From the NCBI GenBank assembly GCA_002633025.1, contig NMRB01001167.1:123769-187768 (forward strand): a stretch of DNA of 64,000 bases, given 5' to 3'. Positions 19,651 to 30,248 of this stretch are shown here, one piece after another. The notes beneath the pieces are model-generated. The model made no database searches. It had not been told where the DNA came from and saw only the letters and a list, made by a program, of their open reading frames with translations. The number at the start of each line of letters is the position of its first letter. Position 1 is the first letter of the stretch. The stretch is from Notospermus geniculatus. Its lineage: Eukaryota > Nemertea > Pilidiophora > Heteronemertea > Lineidae. The translations under genes were made by a program, and so were the position numbers.

Positions 19651-21057
19651 CTTGGAAGTTGGCGAACGTCACGCCTGTTTATAAGAAGGATGATAAGGGC
19701 AAGGTCGAAAATTATAGGCCTATTTACTTATTGTGTGTAATATATAAGGTTATGGAAAGACTGATACACATGAAGATATCAGCACAGGTACAACCACAAT
19801 TAAATGATGCTCACCATGGTTTCCGGGCCAAACGGTCAACTAGCACCCAGTTAGTCCAAGCATTGCATGATATTGGTGATAGGCTTGATAAGGGTGATCA
19901 AGTTGATGTAATTTACCTCGACTTTAGTAAAGCCGTTGACAGAGTACCACATCACTTATTACTCCACAAGCTCCAAAGTTTTGGTATAAATGGTCGGTTG
20001 CTAAGATGGTTCAGTGGTTATTTAACCGGTAGAAAACAAAGAGTGTGCTTACATGGTGAATTATCATCGACTAAGAATGTAATCTCAGGTGTTCCACAAG
20101 GCTCCATCCTGGGGCCGTTATTGTTCTTATTACGTATATGTAAATAACCTCCCAGAAGTTGTCGACCATAACACAACCATGTCACTTTTCGCAGATGACT
20201 CTAAGATGTATACATGTAGGTCAATCAAGTCTATGGCTGATAGTTTGACTCTCCAAGATGATCTTGAAAAGGTAGCCCGTAAATTGTGGGGTATGAGCTT
20301 AAATGTCAAAAAATGTCAGCTTCTAAGCGTCACCCGTAAGTTGAATAAACTGGTTAACCATTATAACATAAATGGCGAAGTGCTGTCAAAGGTGGATGAA
20401 GCAAGATACCTTGGTGTCATAATAAACAATAACTTGACTTTCTCTCCACATATAAATTCAGTTGTGAAAAGTGCAAACGAGACGTGGTCAATGATCAGAC
20501 GTGTGTTCGACAGGAATAGAAACCCGAAATTGATGCGCCCTTTATTTGATTCCCTTGTTAGATCTAAACTGGAATACAATTCTGTATCGTGGGATCACAT
20601 TACTAAAGATAACTTAATCAAATTGGAACGGGTACAACGCAGAGCCACGAGACACATGTTAGGTTCTCATTTAAATTATAAAGAAAGGCTCACGGAACTG
20701 AATATGTTACCATTGTGCTATCGGAGGGAGATGTTAGACTTGTCTTTTGTCCATATAAGTGCTTCACCGGCTTTATTGATGTCGATACATCTAGATGTAT
20801 TACATTCACGGAACGAAGAGGTGACCCCTTTTAATTAATGGTGCTATTTGTAGAAGGGAGACTTATTGCCGGTCGTTTTTCAACCGTGTACGGTACACCT
20901 GGAACGCCCTGCCCATGGGTGCTCGCTGCTCGGCGACTCCGCTTTCCTTTAAGCGCTCCGTTAGAGAGTATTATGATAATCTGCTGGCGGAGCGCTTTGA
21001 TCCCGAGAGCGAGTGCACATGGGTTGCGCGTTGCAGGTGTCCTACCTGTCGCTTCTA
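19651..21057 (+). pseudogene. LINE ORF2, reverse transcriptase body and C-terminus
   Basis: Motifs appear in order: NVTPVYKKDD, NYRPI, HGFRAKRSTSTQL, YLDFSKAVDRVPH (first catalytic Asp), GVPQGSILGPLLFL, then after a frameshift near 20136 SLFADDSKMYT (catalytic FADD), YLGVIINNNL, and the thumb region EYNSVSWDH. A second frameshift near 20840 leads to a Cys-rich end (CRCPTCRF), and the stop is at about 21057. The frameshifts make it inactive. The motif set is that of jockey-superfamily (CR1/L2) reverse transcriptase. Confidence 0.9.
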
Positions 21058-21301
21058 GGCCGCATTATTGTGACAAACATGATATTTTTGTTTTTCTTTT
21101 TATTGAAATTTTATTTCGGGACCCCACCTATGAGTCTTATGACCCTTTGGGTGCTCCCTTTTGAGTACAACGCTTCTTCTTATCCTTCATTTTATCTCTG
21201 TCTGTTTGTTTTATCGTTTCCTTATGTTTTATGTATTTTAATTTTTGTAAATGTCTTATGTTCATTTGTTTTGTGCTCAATAAAGCTTCAAATACAAATA
21301 C

Positions 21302-21405
21302 GTCATCGTCGGTACATTGTCCGCCATGATGGTTTTATACGTCAAAGTAACCATATGGACCAGACTCTAAAATTGGAAATTGCAAGAGTCTGGTGGCACG
21401 AGACT
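21302..21405. mobile_element. Right-end fragment of the TAGTCTCG MITE family
   Basis: ATTGTCCGCCATGATGGTTT, GGACCAGACTCTAAAATTG and GGTGGCACGAGACTA match the last about 105 bases of 32168-32700. It directly follows the LINE tail, so the LINE may have inserted into such an element. Confidence 0.7.
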
Positions 21406-22013
21406 AGCATTATTATATATGGGGGATTCCCAGATGCTCTGTAGTGTCGAGGGAATCCCGATTTTTCCACTAAAACGGGACTGAACAGGGTTTCAAATCA
21501 ACGATTATGACGCCGGAGGTTAATTCAGAAAAAATCCAGAAGCAGTATGAAGGTAGAGAACTTTCAAAACTTTCATTTCACGAACGAACTGATTGATTAC
21601 GATAGCCAATATTTTCCGAATAAAAAAACTTTGATCAGTAAAAATACACCAAAGTGCACTGTTTAACCATGAACTGATGACATCATCGCTCTTGCTAGGA
21701 AACTTCTTGTAATAATGCTGTATACCATTACCAATTGTATAGTTTTATCCATCTGGGCCCACCGCACAGAAAGTCTGGGCTGTAGCTGCCGCTTTTGGGT
21801 AGCTGCCCCTTTGAGAAACCGACGGAGTCGACACGTTCTTTTGAACCTTTACTTTGGTCTTTATTGACAAACTGCAAGTTGACAACATGTAGTCATCTCG
21901 TGGAATAGGCCTATACAAGACAAAGATAGTACAGCAACATAAGTAAGAGAAACAATGCTTTTCAATAATGGATTGGACATATATTTCACTGAAAGGGTCA
22001 ACTTCAGCAGGTA
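21406..22013. other. No gene recognised
   Basis: I see no credible coding frame. A GGGATTCCC word near 21423 faces GGGAATCCC near 21452, a small inverted repeat. Confidence 0.35.
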
Positions 22014-22998
22014 CATGCTCTATTCGCCTTATCTCATTTCGCCTTTTCCCATTTCGCCTTCAAAAAGTGTACATTTCGCCTTTTCTCGATTCGCCTTCTC
22101 TCATTTCGCCTTCTCCTGCTTCGCCTTATCTCATTTTGCCTTTGTCTCTATTTGCCTTTTTCTACCTCGCCTTTTCCTGTTTTGCCTCTGTGTCTTTTTG
22201 CCTTTTCTTAAGTGGCCTTTTCTAGTTTTGCCTTTATCTTAATTTGCCTTTGTCTTTTTTCGCCTTGTCTTAGTCTGCCTTGTCTCAATTCGCATTTGTC
22301 TAAATTTGCCTTCTTCCTAATTCGCCTTCTCTCATCTTGCCTTTGTCTTTAGTCGCCTTACTCTTATTTTGCCTTATTCCTATTTCGCCTTGTTCCATCT
22401 TGCCTTAGTCTCATGTTACCTTTTCCTATTTTGCCTTTGTTTCATTTTACCTTTTCTTAAAAACTGCATTCCTTGACCTGAAACTAATATTCTACACCCA
22501 AACATTTGTCAAAGAGTTATTCTGTGTGAGTTTTCAGCAAACATTGATAATATGTATGATGAGAAGTAACGCAATATGTATTAAATGGGACGAAGGTGAA
22601 TTGAGAAAAGGCCAGTCAAGACAAAGGCAGAATAAAACAAAGGCAAGATAAGCGAAGGCAAATTGAGAAAAGGCGAGACGGGAAATGACAAAATGAGAAA
22701 AGGCAAATTGGGAAGAAGGTGAAATGGGACAAAGGCTAATCGAGAAAATGCGAAAAGAGAAAAGGCAAAATAATACAAAGGCAGAATAGAACGAAGGCGA
22801 AATATGAGAAGGCGATTTGGGATGAGGCGAGATGAGATAAATGTGAATCGGGAGTAAGGCAAGTTAAGACAAAGGCAGAATAATACAAAGGCAAGTTAGG
22901 TGAAGGCGAATTGGGAAAAGGCGAGATATGGAATGGCAAAATGAGAAAAGGCAAAATGAGAGAAGGCGAATTGAGATAAGGCGAATAGAGCAGACACC
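22014..22998. mobile_element. TU-like fold-back element with arms of 15-bp units, 12-bp target duplication
   Basis: The left arm (about 22017-22460) is a chain of about 28 degenerate 14-16-bp units with core TTYGCCTTNTCTCAT. The right arm (about 22585-22991) is its inverse. A unique loop of about 110 bp lies between (about 22460-22570). The left border reads CATGCTCTATTCGCC and the right border GGCGAATAGAGCAGACACC. A 12-bp direct repeat CTTCAGCAGGTA (22002-22013, 22999-23010) flanks it. Sea-urchin TU elements are known to have long inverted repeats made of 15-bp tandem units. No protein is encoded; the open frames within the arms are repeat artefacts. Confidence 0.8.
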
Positions 22999-23010
22999 CT
23001 TCAGCAGGTA

Positions 23011-23239
23011 TGAAAATGCATGAAAAATACTTGATTAACAAATAGGCAGTGGCGCCATCTGTTGGACCACATGGCCAGCTGAAACCTGACGGGTTTCCCA
23101 TTTGGAAAGCACGGAGTCCCTTAAAACGGGACTTTTAGCCCAAAATATAGCCTGCTAGCCGAAAATATACCCGGTACACGCAAGCACTCTCAAGTAAACG
23201 TTCAGAACCTTTGTATTGGAGCACAGGCTAGTGACTGAG
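23011..23239. other. No gene recognised
   Basis: This is a short spacer between the fold-back element and the integrase remnant. Confidence 0.3.
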
Positions 23240-23605
23240 TGACCCCCGTGGTGGCTGGCATGAGGCGCATTTATCCTGAACTCCAGGTTGCATTCTTGTT
23301 TAGCAAAAACTGTCGGAACTTGTAAAAATACATTTCAGAGCATGCTTTCTGTAGCTCGTTGTTTGCGCCTATAAAATTCGTGCCTCTGTCACATCTCAAC
23401 AGCTGGATTGGCCCTCTGATTGCAATCAGTCGACGAAGGGCGTTGATGAAAGCATCAGCTGTCATATCAAGGACTGTCGCGATATGTACAGCTCTATGCA
23501 GAGGGGCAGGTGAAGACTATGCCATATCTCCTCACTGTGGTCTTCTTCCCAGTGGCGGGTGAGGGCGATCAGAAATGGGTCAAATGCGTCTCTACTCCTA
23601 CGAAG
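23240..23605 (-). pseudogene. BEL/Pao retrotransposon integrase remnant
   Basis: Reading the minus strand from about 23600, the frames give KKTTVRRYGIVFTC, RAVHIATVLDMTADAFINAL, RRLIAIRGPI, RCDRGTNFIGANNELQKA and, after a frameshift near 23285, INAPHASHHGG. This is the order and wording of the BEL/Pao integrase core: the D of 'LDMTADAF', the D of 'CDRGTNF', then the HHGG that precedes the last catalytic region. A stop and frameshifts are present and no LTR was found nearby, so it is a dead fragment. Confidence 0.8.
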
Positions 23606-23634
23606 GGAAAACCAGGGCTTGTCTCAAGCCTGTC

Positions 23635-23839
23635 TAAAGCCCGTGTCACACTGTGGCGGCTTAGGCGGGCGAATCCCCGCGAACTAGAATGAAATGGTCC
23701 ATGGACCATGTACTGTACATACTTCTCTCTGTCATTACACTATTATGTCCAAAGTGGCGAGCACATGGTCCATGGACCATTTCATTCTAGTTCGCAGGGA
23801 TTCGCCCGCCTAAGTCGCCACAGCGTGACCTGGGCTTTA
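23635..23839. mobile_element. Palindromic MITE, 205 bp
   Basis: It runs from TAAAGCCCGTGTCACACTGT to the inverse GGGCTTTA. The arms share GGCGGGCGAATCCC, GCGAACTAGAATGAAATGG and TCCATGGACCATG. The loop is about 50 bp. Confidence 0.85.
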
Positions 23840-23940
23840 GGACGATCTGCCATCACTTGATTGATTAACCGTCGTCTTCCATATCTTTACAGAGTAGTCA
23901 GTGAGATAGATTTCAAGCGAACATCTCTTCGACAGTTAAT

Positions 23941-24171
23941 GCATGGCGCACACGGGCGACTAAAATTGGAGCGACTACCGATGCGACTACTACGTCGCCT
24001 GCGATAATTACCTTTGAGGTCGATCAGTGATGTCATCCGCGACATCACTGATCTTCCAATGAAGCATTTGTCGCAAAAACTGAAAAAACTAAAAATATGT
24101 TCAGTCGCCGCTGTGGTCGCAAGGCCGGTCGCCTAGAAAATCGCTCTAAAAATCGCTCGTGTGCGCCATGC
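23941..24171. mobile_element. Palindromic MITE, 231 bp
   Basis: GCATGGCGCACACGGGCGAC faces GTGTGCGCCATGC at the right. The centre carries a second hairpin around GTGATGTCATCCGCGACATC. It is non-coding. Confidence 0.75.
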
Positions 24172-24434
24172 TTACGGAAACACCTCTTCTAAATTTTACT
24201 GATTGGATTTTGTTTGTGAAATTGAGTGAAATCAATCAGCATATTAACAGCGTCGCAAGTATACCATCTTTGGCTATTGCTTATGCCCCAATCTAACCCA
24301 AATGCTTTGTAATACACTACGGTAACACGTACAAAAGTACTGAACGCAGTTGTACTGCAATGCATTAGATGGTTGTACGCTGGCGCTGCCCATTGGTACT
24401 TCTGATGAGTCGTGTGATGCCAGTGTTCCTGGTT
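24172..24434. other. No gene recognised
   Basis: This is a short spacer before the second fold-back element. Confidence 0.3.
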
Positions 24435-25053
24435 CATGCCCTATTCGCCTTATCTCATTTCGCCTTTTCCCATTTCGCCTTCAAAAAGTATACATTTCGC
24501 CTTTTCCTGATTCACCTTCTCTCATTTCACCTTCTCCTACTTCGCCTTATATCATTTTACCTTTGTCTCTATTTGCCTTTTCCTACCTCACCTTTTCTTA
24601 TTTGCCTCTGTTCCTTTTTGCCTTTTCTTAGGTGACCTTTTTCTGGTTTTGCCTTTATCTCAATTTGCCTTTTGTCTTTTTTCGCCTTGTATTACTCTGC
24701 CTTGTCTCAATTCGCATTTGTCTAAATTTGCCTTCTTCCCAATTCGCCTTCTCTCATCTTGCCTTTGTCTTTATTCGCCTTGCTCTTATTTTGCCTTCTT
24801 CCTATTTCGCCGTGTTCCATCTTGCCTTAGTCTCATCTTACCTTTTCCTATTCTGCCTTTGTTTCATTTTACCTTTTCTTGAGTGGCCTTTCAATTTTTT
24901 TTCTTTACCTAAGATATCCTATTTTGCCTCATCGTTACTTGGCCTTGCCCTTTAATGTGTCTTCTTCTTTATTCTTCTTATCTCATCTTGCTTTCTTTTC
25001 CATTCACCTTATCCCTATTTCACCATAATTTTTTTGTATCTCTTCACCATTAA

Positions 25054-26631
25054 CATATACTTTGTGTTACTCTTGAGAAGGTTAGGGAATTAATCCTGAG
25101 GTTAAAGAGGAACAGTAGCCCGGGTTATGATGGCATTACTGCTGAGCATCTCATTTATGGGTTGTCACCGACTCTATGTGAGCGGATGGCTAATTTGTAT
25201 ACTCTTATTTTGCGATGGCATGTTGTCCCCGCGTCTTTTTCGATGGGTATTATTGTGCCTGTTCTTAAGAAGCCTTCTCTTAACCCACTTGATGCAACTA
25301 ATTATCGACCCATCACCCTTAGTAGCACTGTATTAAAGGTATTGGAGATGTATATGATGCCACAGGAGGAAGTATGTCACACGCAGTTTGGTTTTAGGCA
25401 TGGCACTGGCACAGCCCAGGCATGCTCATTTCTTAATGATATTATGTCTTATTCCTGTTTTAAGAAATCACCTCTTTTTATGTGTACACTAGATGCAGTG
25501 AAATGTTTTGATAAGGTTTGGCACGCGGGGCTCTTTTTTAAGTTGATGGATAGGATACCCCTGCCGCATTGGCTATTTTTGTATGAGCTCTATAGCTGTT
25601 CATGTGCCATGGTTAGAGCTAACTCGAGTTTTAGCTCCCCGTTTAATATTTCAAGAGGGATACGTCAGGGCAGTTATCTCTCGCCTGTTTTATTCACCCT
25701 TTTTATTGACGATTTATTAGTTCAGTTGTCTTCCTGCGACTCTGGTATCCGGGTTGATGAACATAATGTTATTTTTAACTCTCTTGCTTATGCAGATGAC
25801 CTTACTTTATTTGCGACAACGGTACCTGGACTTCAATATCTTATTGATGTAGCTGATGCGTATGCCCGTAAGTGGCGATTTTCTTTTGGACTGCAAAAAT
25901 CGCATTGTATGATCTGTGGTCCGGATGACTTTATTACTGAACCTACTTGGAAGTTAGGGAATGACCGTTTGAATATTGTCAAAAGTTTTGACGTTTTAGG
26001 CGTAAATTTTCTATCATCTGGCAAGGCGACGGACCATGTCCAGCGTAAGATTAGCTCAGCTAGGAAAGCCTCCTATAGTTTAGCCTCCAAAGGTTTTTCT
26101 TACCCGGGATTGTCCTCCCAGGCAAAGAGCTTCTTGTTTAATAGCGCCATCCAACCGATTTTACTGTATGGGATGGAATGTCTCAAGTTAACCTCATCAG
26201 ATTATAAATTGTTAAATTCCTTCCAGGGTGAAGTCTTAAAGCGAATTTGTGGATTCAGTAAGAGGCATCGTCATTCAAAATTAGTTGCCGCTTTAGGTAT
26301 TAAGGATCTGAACGATGTAATTGAGAGTCGTCTCTGCAATTTGTATTTTAGTATATTTCAAGTGTCCTCTCCTGCAAGGTGTTTCAACCAGACCGTCCTC
26401 GGTAAGTTTATTGCTCGGGGGGAACGTATTCCTGGCACCCTGCTGGACAGGGTGCTTTCCACTGGGCTGAGCCCAGTGGGAATCATTTTTGACAGGGACA
26501 GGAAAAGGATTCCCCCTAGGCCCGAGGACGGCGTGGTTGATTCCCTTAAATACTTATTGAATTCGAGGCTGTTTGTAAACAACAGATCCACAGAACACAC
26601 ACTGGCATCGATGTTGTTACGTGCATTTTGA
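25054..26631 (+). CDS. LINE reverse transcriptase, 5'-truncated but frame intact
   Basis: An open frame of about 525 codons begins in the RT0/RT1 region (KRNSSPGYDGITAEHLIYG) without a start codon, so the copy is truncated at its 5' end. Motifs in order are GIIVPVLKK, NYRPITLSST, FGFRHGTGTAQACS, FMCTLDAVKCFDKVWH (first catalytic Asp), RGIRQGSYLSPVLFTLFIDD, LAYADDLTLFA (catalytic YADD) and LGVNFLSSG, then a C-terminal extension of about 240 residues. It would make cDNA at the chromosomal target. It has no frameshift and is younger than the host fold-back element. I assign it to the non-LTR class, not to a clade. Confidence 0.9.
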   Translation, partial: HILCVTLEKVRELILRLKRNSSPGYDGITAEHLIYGLSPTLCERMANLYTLILRWHVVPASFSMGIIVPVLKKPSLNPLDATNYRPITLSSTVLKVLEMYMMPQEEVCHTQFGFRHGTGTAQACSFLNDIMSYSCFKKSPLFMCTLDAVKCFDKVWHAGLFFKLMDRIPLPHWLFLYELYSCSCAMVRANSSFSSPFNISRGIRQGSYLSPVLFTLFIDDLLVQLSSCDSGIRVDEHNVIFNSLAYADDLTLFATTVPGLQYLIDVADAYARKWRFSFGLQKSHCMICGPDDFITEPTWKLGNDRLNIVKSFDVLGVNFLSSGKATDHVQRKISSARKASYSLASKGFSYPGLSSQAKSFLFNSAIQPILLYGMECLKLTSSDYKLLNSFQGEVLKRICGFSKRHRHSKLVAALGIKDLNDVIESRLCNLYFSIFQVSSPARCFNQTVLGKFIARGERIPGTLLDRVLSTGLSPVGIIFDRDRKRIPPRPEDGVVDSLKYLLNSRLFVNNRSTEHTLASMLLRAF

Positions 26632-26731
26632 TGACCCTATCATTTTGCTGTATTGTCTGTATAGATGTAGGTTTTATGTATTCTCCTACCTGGAGGTTAT
26701 TTTAATAAATAATAATAATAATAATAATATA
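25054..26731 (+). mobile_element. 5'-truncated LINE with (AAT)n tail
   Basis: The reverse-transcriptase frame is followed by a short 3' UTR ending TTTTAATAAATAATAATAAT and further AAT units to about 26731. Simple-repeat tails of this sort are common in non-LTR elements. It sits inside the second TU-like element. Confidence 0.85.
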
Positions 26732-27545
26732 CTCAGCCACAAGAACACAAAAATTGCAGTGCACGATTTTACACGGAACAACTGCTGGGGATATTTTGCC
26801 CATCAATATTTTAGCAAAAAAAGGACTTCAGGTGATCCACATAAATTGAATGCTTTTTAAAAACTGCATTCCGTGACCTATAACTAATTTTCTACACCCA
26901 AACATTTACCAAAGAGTTATTCTGTGTGAGTGTTTTAACAAATATTTGTAACATTACCTGATTTTTAGAGCGTTCATAGACAGAGAATGATATCAGCGCG
27001 CAAGTGCATCTACTTTCGTAAGAAATGAAAGAATCGTCAAAAGATTAATAGGCAGTGTAGAGTGAAACATTTCCGATCCATGCATATCAATTTAAGTTCT
27101 AGATTTATTTATGAAATTGATCTGGAAACAGCCAAGCTTCTCGTCAAGCCCCAAAATGTGTACTCTTGAAATTGCCGGTTGTAGCCTCTTTGAAATAGGC
27201 ACTAACAGCTACTAAGCAACTCTTGCTGGGGGCGTGTGCCAAAGTGGTTTTCTAGTCTCCTGGGTTCATTTTCAGAAGGTAAGGCGAGAGAAAAAGGCAT
27301 GACAAAATATGTATGAGAAAGTAAAGTAGGATGTGGCAGGATGGGACGAAGGTGAATTGAGTGAAGGCCAGTCAAGACAAAGGCAGAATAAAACAAAGAC
27401 CAAATAAGCGTAGGCAAATTGAGAAAGGGCGAGATGGGAAATGGCAAAATGAGAAAAGGCAAATTCGGAAGAAGGTGAAATGGGACAAAGGAAAAGGCAA
27501 AAATAAGAGAAGACGAATTGACATAAGGCGAATAGAGCAGACACC

Positions 27546-27785
27546 CTGTCCTTATGCTGTTGGCTGAAGCTTAGGCGACACTTATTTTATTCATTGTTGT
27601 ACGGATCCGCCACACTTGTTTTTTCCGATTTTGGAAAATAAAAATAATCGAAAAATGTCGTTATTTTTTGCCGCCGCCCACAAACTGGTTATCCGACCAA
27701 CAAAAACAAGAAAATAATAAACAAACCGCATCATTATGTTACCGCCGACATGCTTGGCGACCGTTGCCTGACGAAAATACATGTA
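27546..27785. other. No gene recognised
   Basis: This is an A/T-rich spacer without a credible frame. Confidence 0.3.
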
Positions 27786-28230
27786 CTCTAAACTCCCACT
27801 TACCTGTCCCATTTCTGAACTCGGAAAATGACTAAATCCTAAGTAGAAGATAATGGGGTGGGGGTATGGTCAGAAACAGTAATGTCCTAGATCAATAAAA
27901 ATGGCTTGTCAATGGACATACGTGACCATTTGGGGTCGTGTACACCAACGAAGATTATATTGAACTCAGTTTGCGCCACAGCTTTCCAATGGGGATCCTA
28001 GCTACGACAGAGGGCAGCACACCGAAACTCGGTCCTATACAATGGACGCCTTTTGTGTGGGAAATTGATCAGGACCGAGGTAACGTTTTTCAGTGTAGGC
28101 TTGGGAGTGGGACAATAAAGTGGACAGGTCATTATTATTTCTGACCATACCCCCACCCCATTATCTTCAACTTCGGACTTTGTCATTTTTTTCGAGTTCA
28201 GGAATGGGACAGGTAAGTGGGAATTTAGAG
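27786..28230. mobile_element. TA-flanked TIR element, 445 bp
   Basis: CTCTAAACTCCCACTTACCT faces its near-exact inverse at the right end, with TA outside both ends (27784-27785, 28231-28232). The arms also share CCATACCCCCACCCCATTAT. One arm of another MITE family (CAACGAAGATTATATTGAAC, about 27946) lies within the loop. Confidence 0.75.
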
Positions 28231-28914
28231 TACGTTTCACACGTTCGCATTGTGTAATTTGTACTCCTAATACAATAGCTTGCATATTCGGGTTCGACGT
28301 TATCAGCGAAAATTTCATCCTCGTACTCTGTGAAAAAGCAACCCGTATATCTGTCACGAGTTCAGGAACCAACACAGCGAGACGGTATCTCTCAAGTTAG
28401 CACCATGATTATGTATATATTTTCACTAACCACCGCCCTGTGGGCTACAGGATACAACAAAGGAAAATATTTCACAAGTTGTCCATATTGAATTGATTCC
28501 ACACTGTGTCAATAATACCAGTTACTTTTAACCGAATATTTAGCACTCATTGGCACCGGGCAAGAGCTCAAATTGTGTACATACAGAAAATATAAGAAAA
28601 CTTACCCCACAGCCTCTGCTCTTCAAACATGCAACACTCACTCCACACACCACAACATGACCAACACATATTGCCAAAACCCTCCCCACCCAGTCATAAA
28701 AACCAGTCCTCTTACACAACCCTTTCTCATACCCTCACGCCTAATCCCCTCACACAATACACTGCTAGAAATAACAGAGGATTTTACAGACAATTCCTGC
28801 AGCAGAGTCCCCAGCACAGATTTGTAAAATTACAGACTTAAAGAAATGTTAACAGAGACTTGACTGGAGGCGGACCAAATCATATCTTCATATACTGCTC
28901 TCAGAAAGCGTCAT
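28231..28914. other. No gene recognised
   Basis: I see no credible coding frame and no repeat. Confidence 0.3.
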
Positions 28915-29031
28915 TATAAAAATGGTGCCCGTCGTGTCGTGCGGTAGAGCGAAATGTCACCCCGAGAAAGCCACGTTGCCCGGGGTGACATTTCGCTCTA
29001 CCGCCCGACACGACGGGCACCATTTTTTATA
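28915..29031. repeat. 117-bp near-perfect hairpin
   Basis: TATAAAAATGGTGCCCGTCG and GCGGTAGAGCGAAATGTCAC are mirrored by GTGACATTTCGCTCTACCGC and CGACGGGCACCATTTTTTAT, with a 16-base loop. It adjoins the segment shared with 38206-38540. Confidence 0.85.
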
Positions 29032-29320
29032 CCGTACCGAAAGTCATCAGTGAGAGAAGTTTTCGTGGCGTTTAATCGTCACTCAAATCCGCAGTGCGCA
29101 CCAGTACGGCTGATGTAATGTCGATGCGGACGGAGGTGAACGCACGACACTGAACAAAAAAATACGCAGATCGGCGCTGTTTGCTTGCTCATTTCTTTGA
29201 AACTGTGAGCTAACTTGAGATAAGTTTGGGCCACTGTGTTAACCGTGTCAGTTGAAGCGAGAAACAAAATGGCGGCCGTGGGGCCGTTCAACGGAAGCAT
29301 TTTGCGGTAAAACATTCTAA
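29032..29320 (-). repeat. Segment shared with the interior of the 38075-38778 MITE
   Basis: Read on the minus strand this matches 38215-38540 closely. Shared words include CATTTTGTTTCTCGCTTCAA (38228 region: CATCTTGTTTCTCGCTTCAA), TTTCAAAGAAATGAGCAA, GTGTCGTGCGTTCA and CGCATCGACATTACATCAGC. Short open frames in both copies also agree. I do not recognise a protein. It may be a captured promoter or exon segment. Confidence 0.7.
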
Positions 29321-29727
29321 CCAGATATATTTTCCTGGCGAACATGCCGAAGTGTCCACTGCTCACGTGACTGCTCTCGGCCAATCGCATTCACGGAAAC
29401 TTACGATATTATGGAAAATCCAATCCAACCAATACAGGAAAACATAAATCATACCATATGTAAATTTACAGAAAGTTCCGGGGAATGTGTCTCTGTGTGT
29501 CCATCTGTTCAGTCTGTCACACCTGTAACTTTGTTCCTGCAAAAGCTACACACCTGGAAATGTGACCTACCCCCAGGTAACATGACCTGAGCTACAAGAT
29601 GGAATGAAAATTTCCGGTCTCCGATACCTGGTTCATGGCGAAATTGATATATCAAAAGTTGAGATTTTGTCTGTCACACTTTTGTTTCTTGAATAACTTG
29701 TCTCCGAGGCCAGGTAGAGCACTACTA
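29321..29727. other. No gene recognised
   Basis: I see no credible coding frame. GGTAACATGACCTG-type words resemble the flanks of AGGTCA-rich repeats. Confidence 0.3.
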
Positions 29728-29990
29728 GTTGTAGTTGTTGTAGTTTTATTTATCATGTTTATTATAGTGACAAGTGTTACATAAAATTCATGTACAGGAG
29801 GAAAAACATAGCATACAACACCCAGCCCTCCTGGGCTTATTTGTCACTTTGATCCAGAGACGTGATAACCCTGGGACTTCCTCCGTCCAAGCGGCCAGTC
29901 ATTTATTAAAGAAAAAAAAAAGGTTCGCGGGTTACTACCACAAAGCAACGTTGATGCCTGGCCGGTGAGACGGATCGAAATCCCACAGCT
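29728..29990 (-). repeat. Possible LINE 3' tail on the minus strand
   Basis: On the minus strand, ATAATAAACATGATAAATAA is followed by AACTACAACAACTACAACTA, a poly(A)-signal-like stretch plus a short repeat tail like those of the LINEs here. No coding sequence is attached. Confidence 0.25.
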
Positions 29991-30248
29991 TAAAAACATG
30001 GACAGAGACTAGTAACAAGTTCCTTCCCTATGTTTATGACCCTTGGCAAGATACTGGCATCAACGAATATTTTGTCCAGTGTCAGCATCATAATGATATT
30101 GATATATCAAATTTGATATTTTGACATATCGGGAAATCTGCCACAGTAAGTAACTTGAAACTGGTATCACAACATCATTGCTCATCCACGGATGTAATTG
30201 CAACTGAAATTTTCAGTTGATATTCAAATTTGATAACATGACATAAGT

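Larger units (their letters stand above)
15780..21301 (+). mobile_element. CR1/L2-type LINE retrotransposon, nearly full but decayed, split by later insertions
   Basis: In order it shows an ORF1-like frame (15789-16322), an endonuclease start (16326-16640), and reverse transcriptase in several frames (18124-18607, then 19659 to about 21057). The 3' end has AATAAAG followed by a short CAAATACAAATAC tail. A jockey-superfamily element that ends in a short repeat instead of poly(A) is typical of CR1/L2. Two interruptions lie inside: a complex block at about 16640-18120, and a TA-flanked transposon at 18610-19648. Small frameshifts near 18400, 20136 and 20840 show that it is dead. Confidence 0.85.
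24435..27545. mobile_element. Second TU-like fold-back element, split by a LINE
   Basis: The left border CATGCCCTATTCGCC and left arm (24435 to about 25045) match the first copy unit by unit. The unique loop recurs at about 26865-26960 (ACTGCATTCCGTGACC, TTCTACACCCAAACATTT). The right arm is shorter (about 27285-27545) and ends GGCGAATAGAGCAGACACC. The LINE at about 25054-26731 lies between arm and loop. No clean flanking duplication remains. Confidence 0.75.

Noticed and set aside
21955-22242. Hydrophobic open frames in the 22.0-22.2 and 24.4-24.9 kb repeats, looking like membrane proteins
   Set aside because: They are translations of the degenerate GCCTT 15-mers (Phe/Ser/Leu/Pro-rich in all frames) and occur in inverse copies too.
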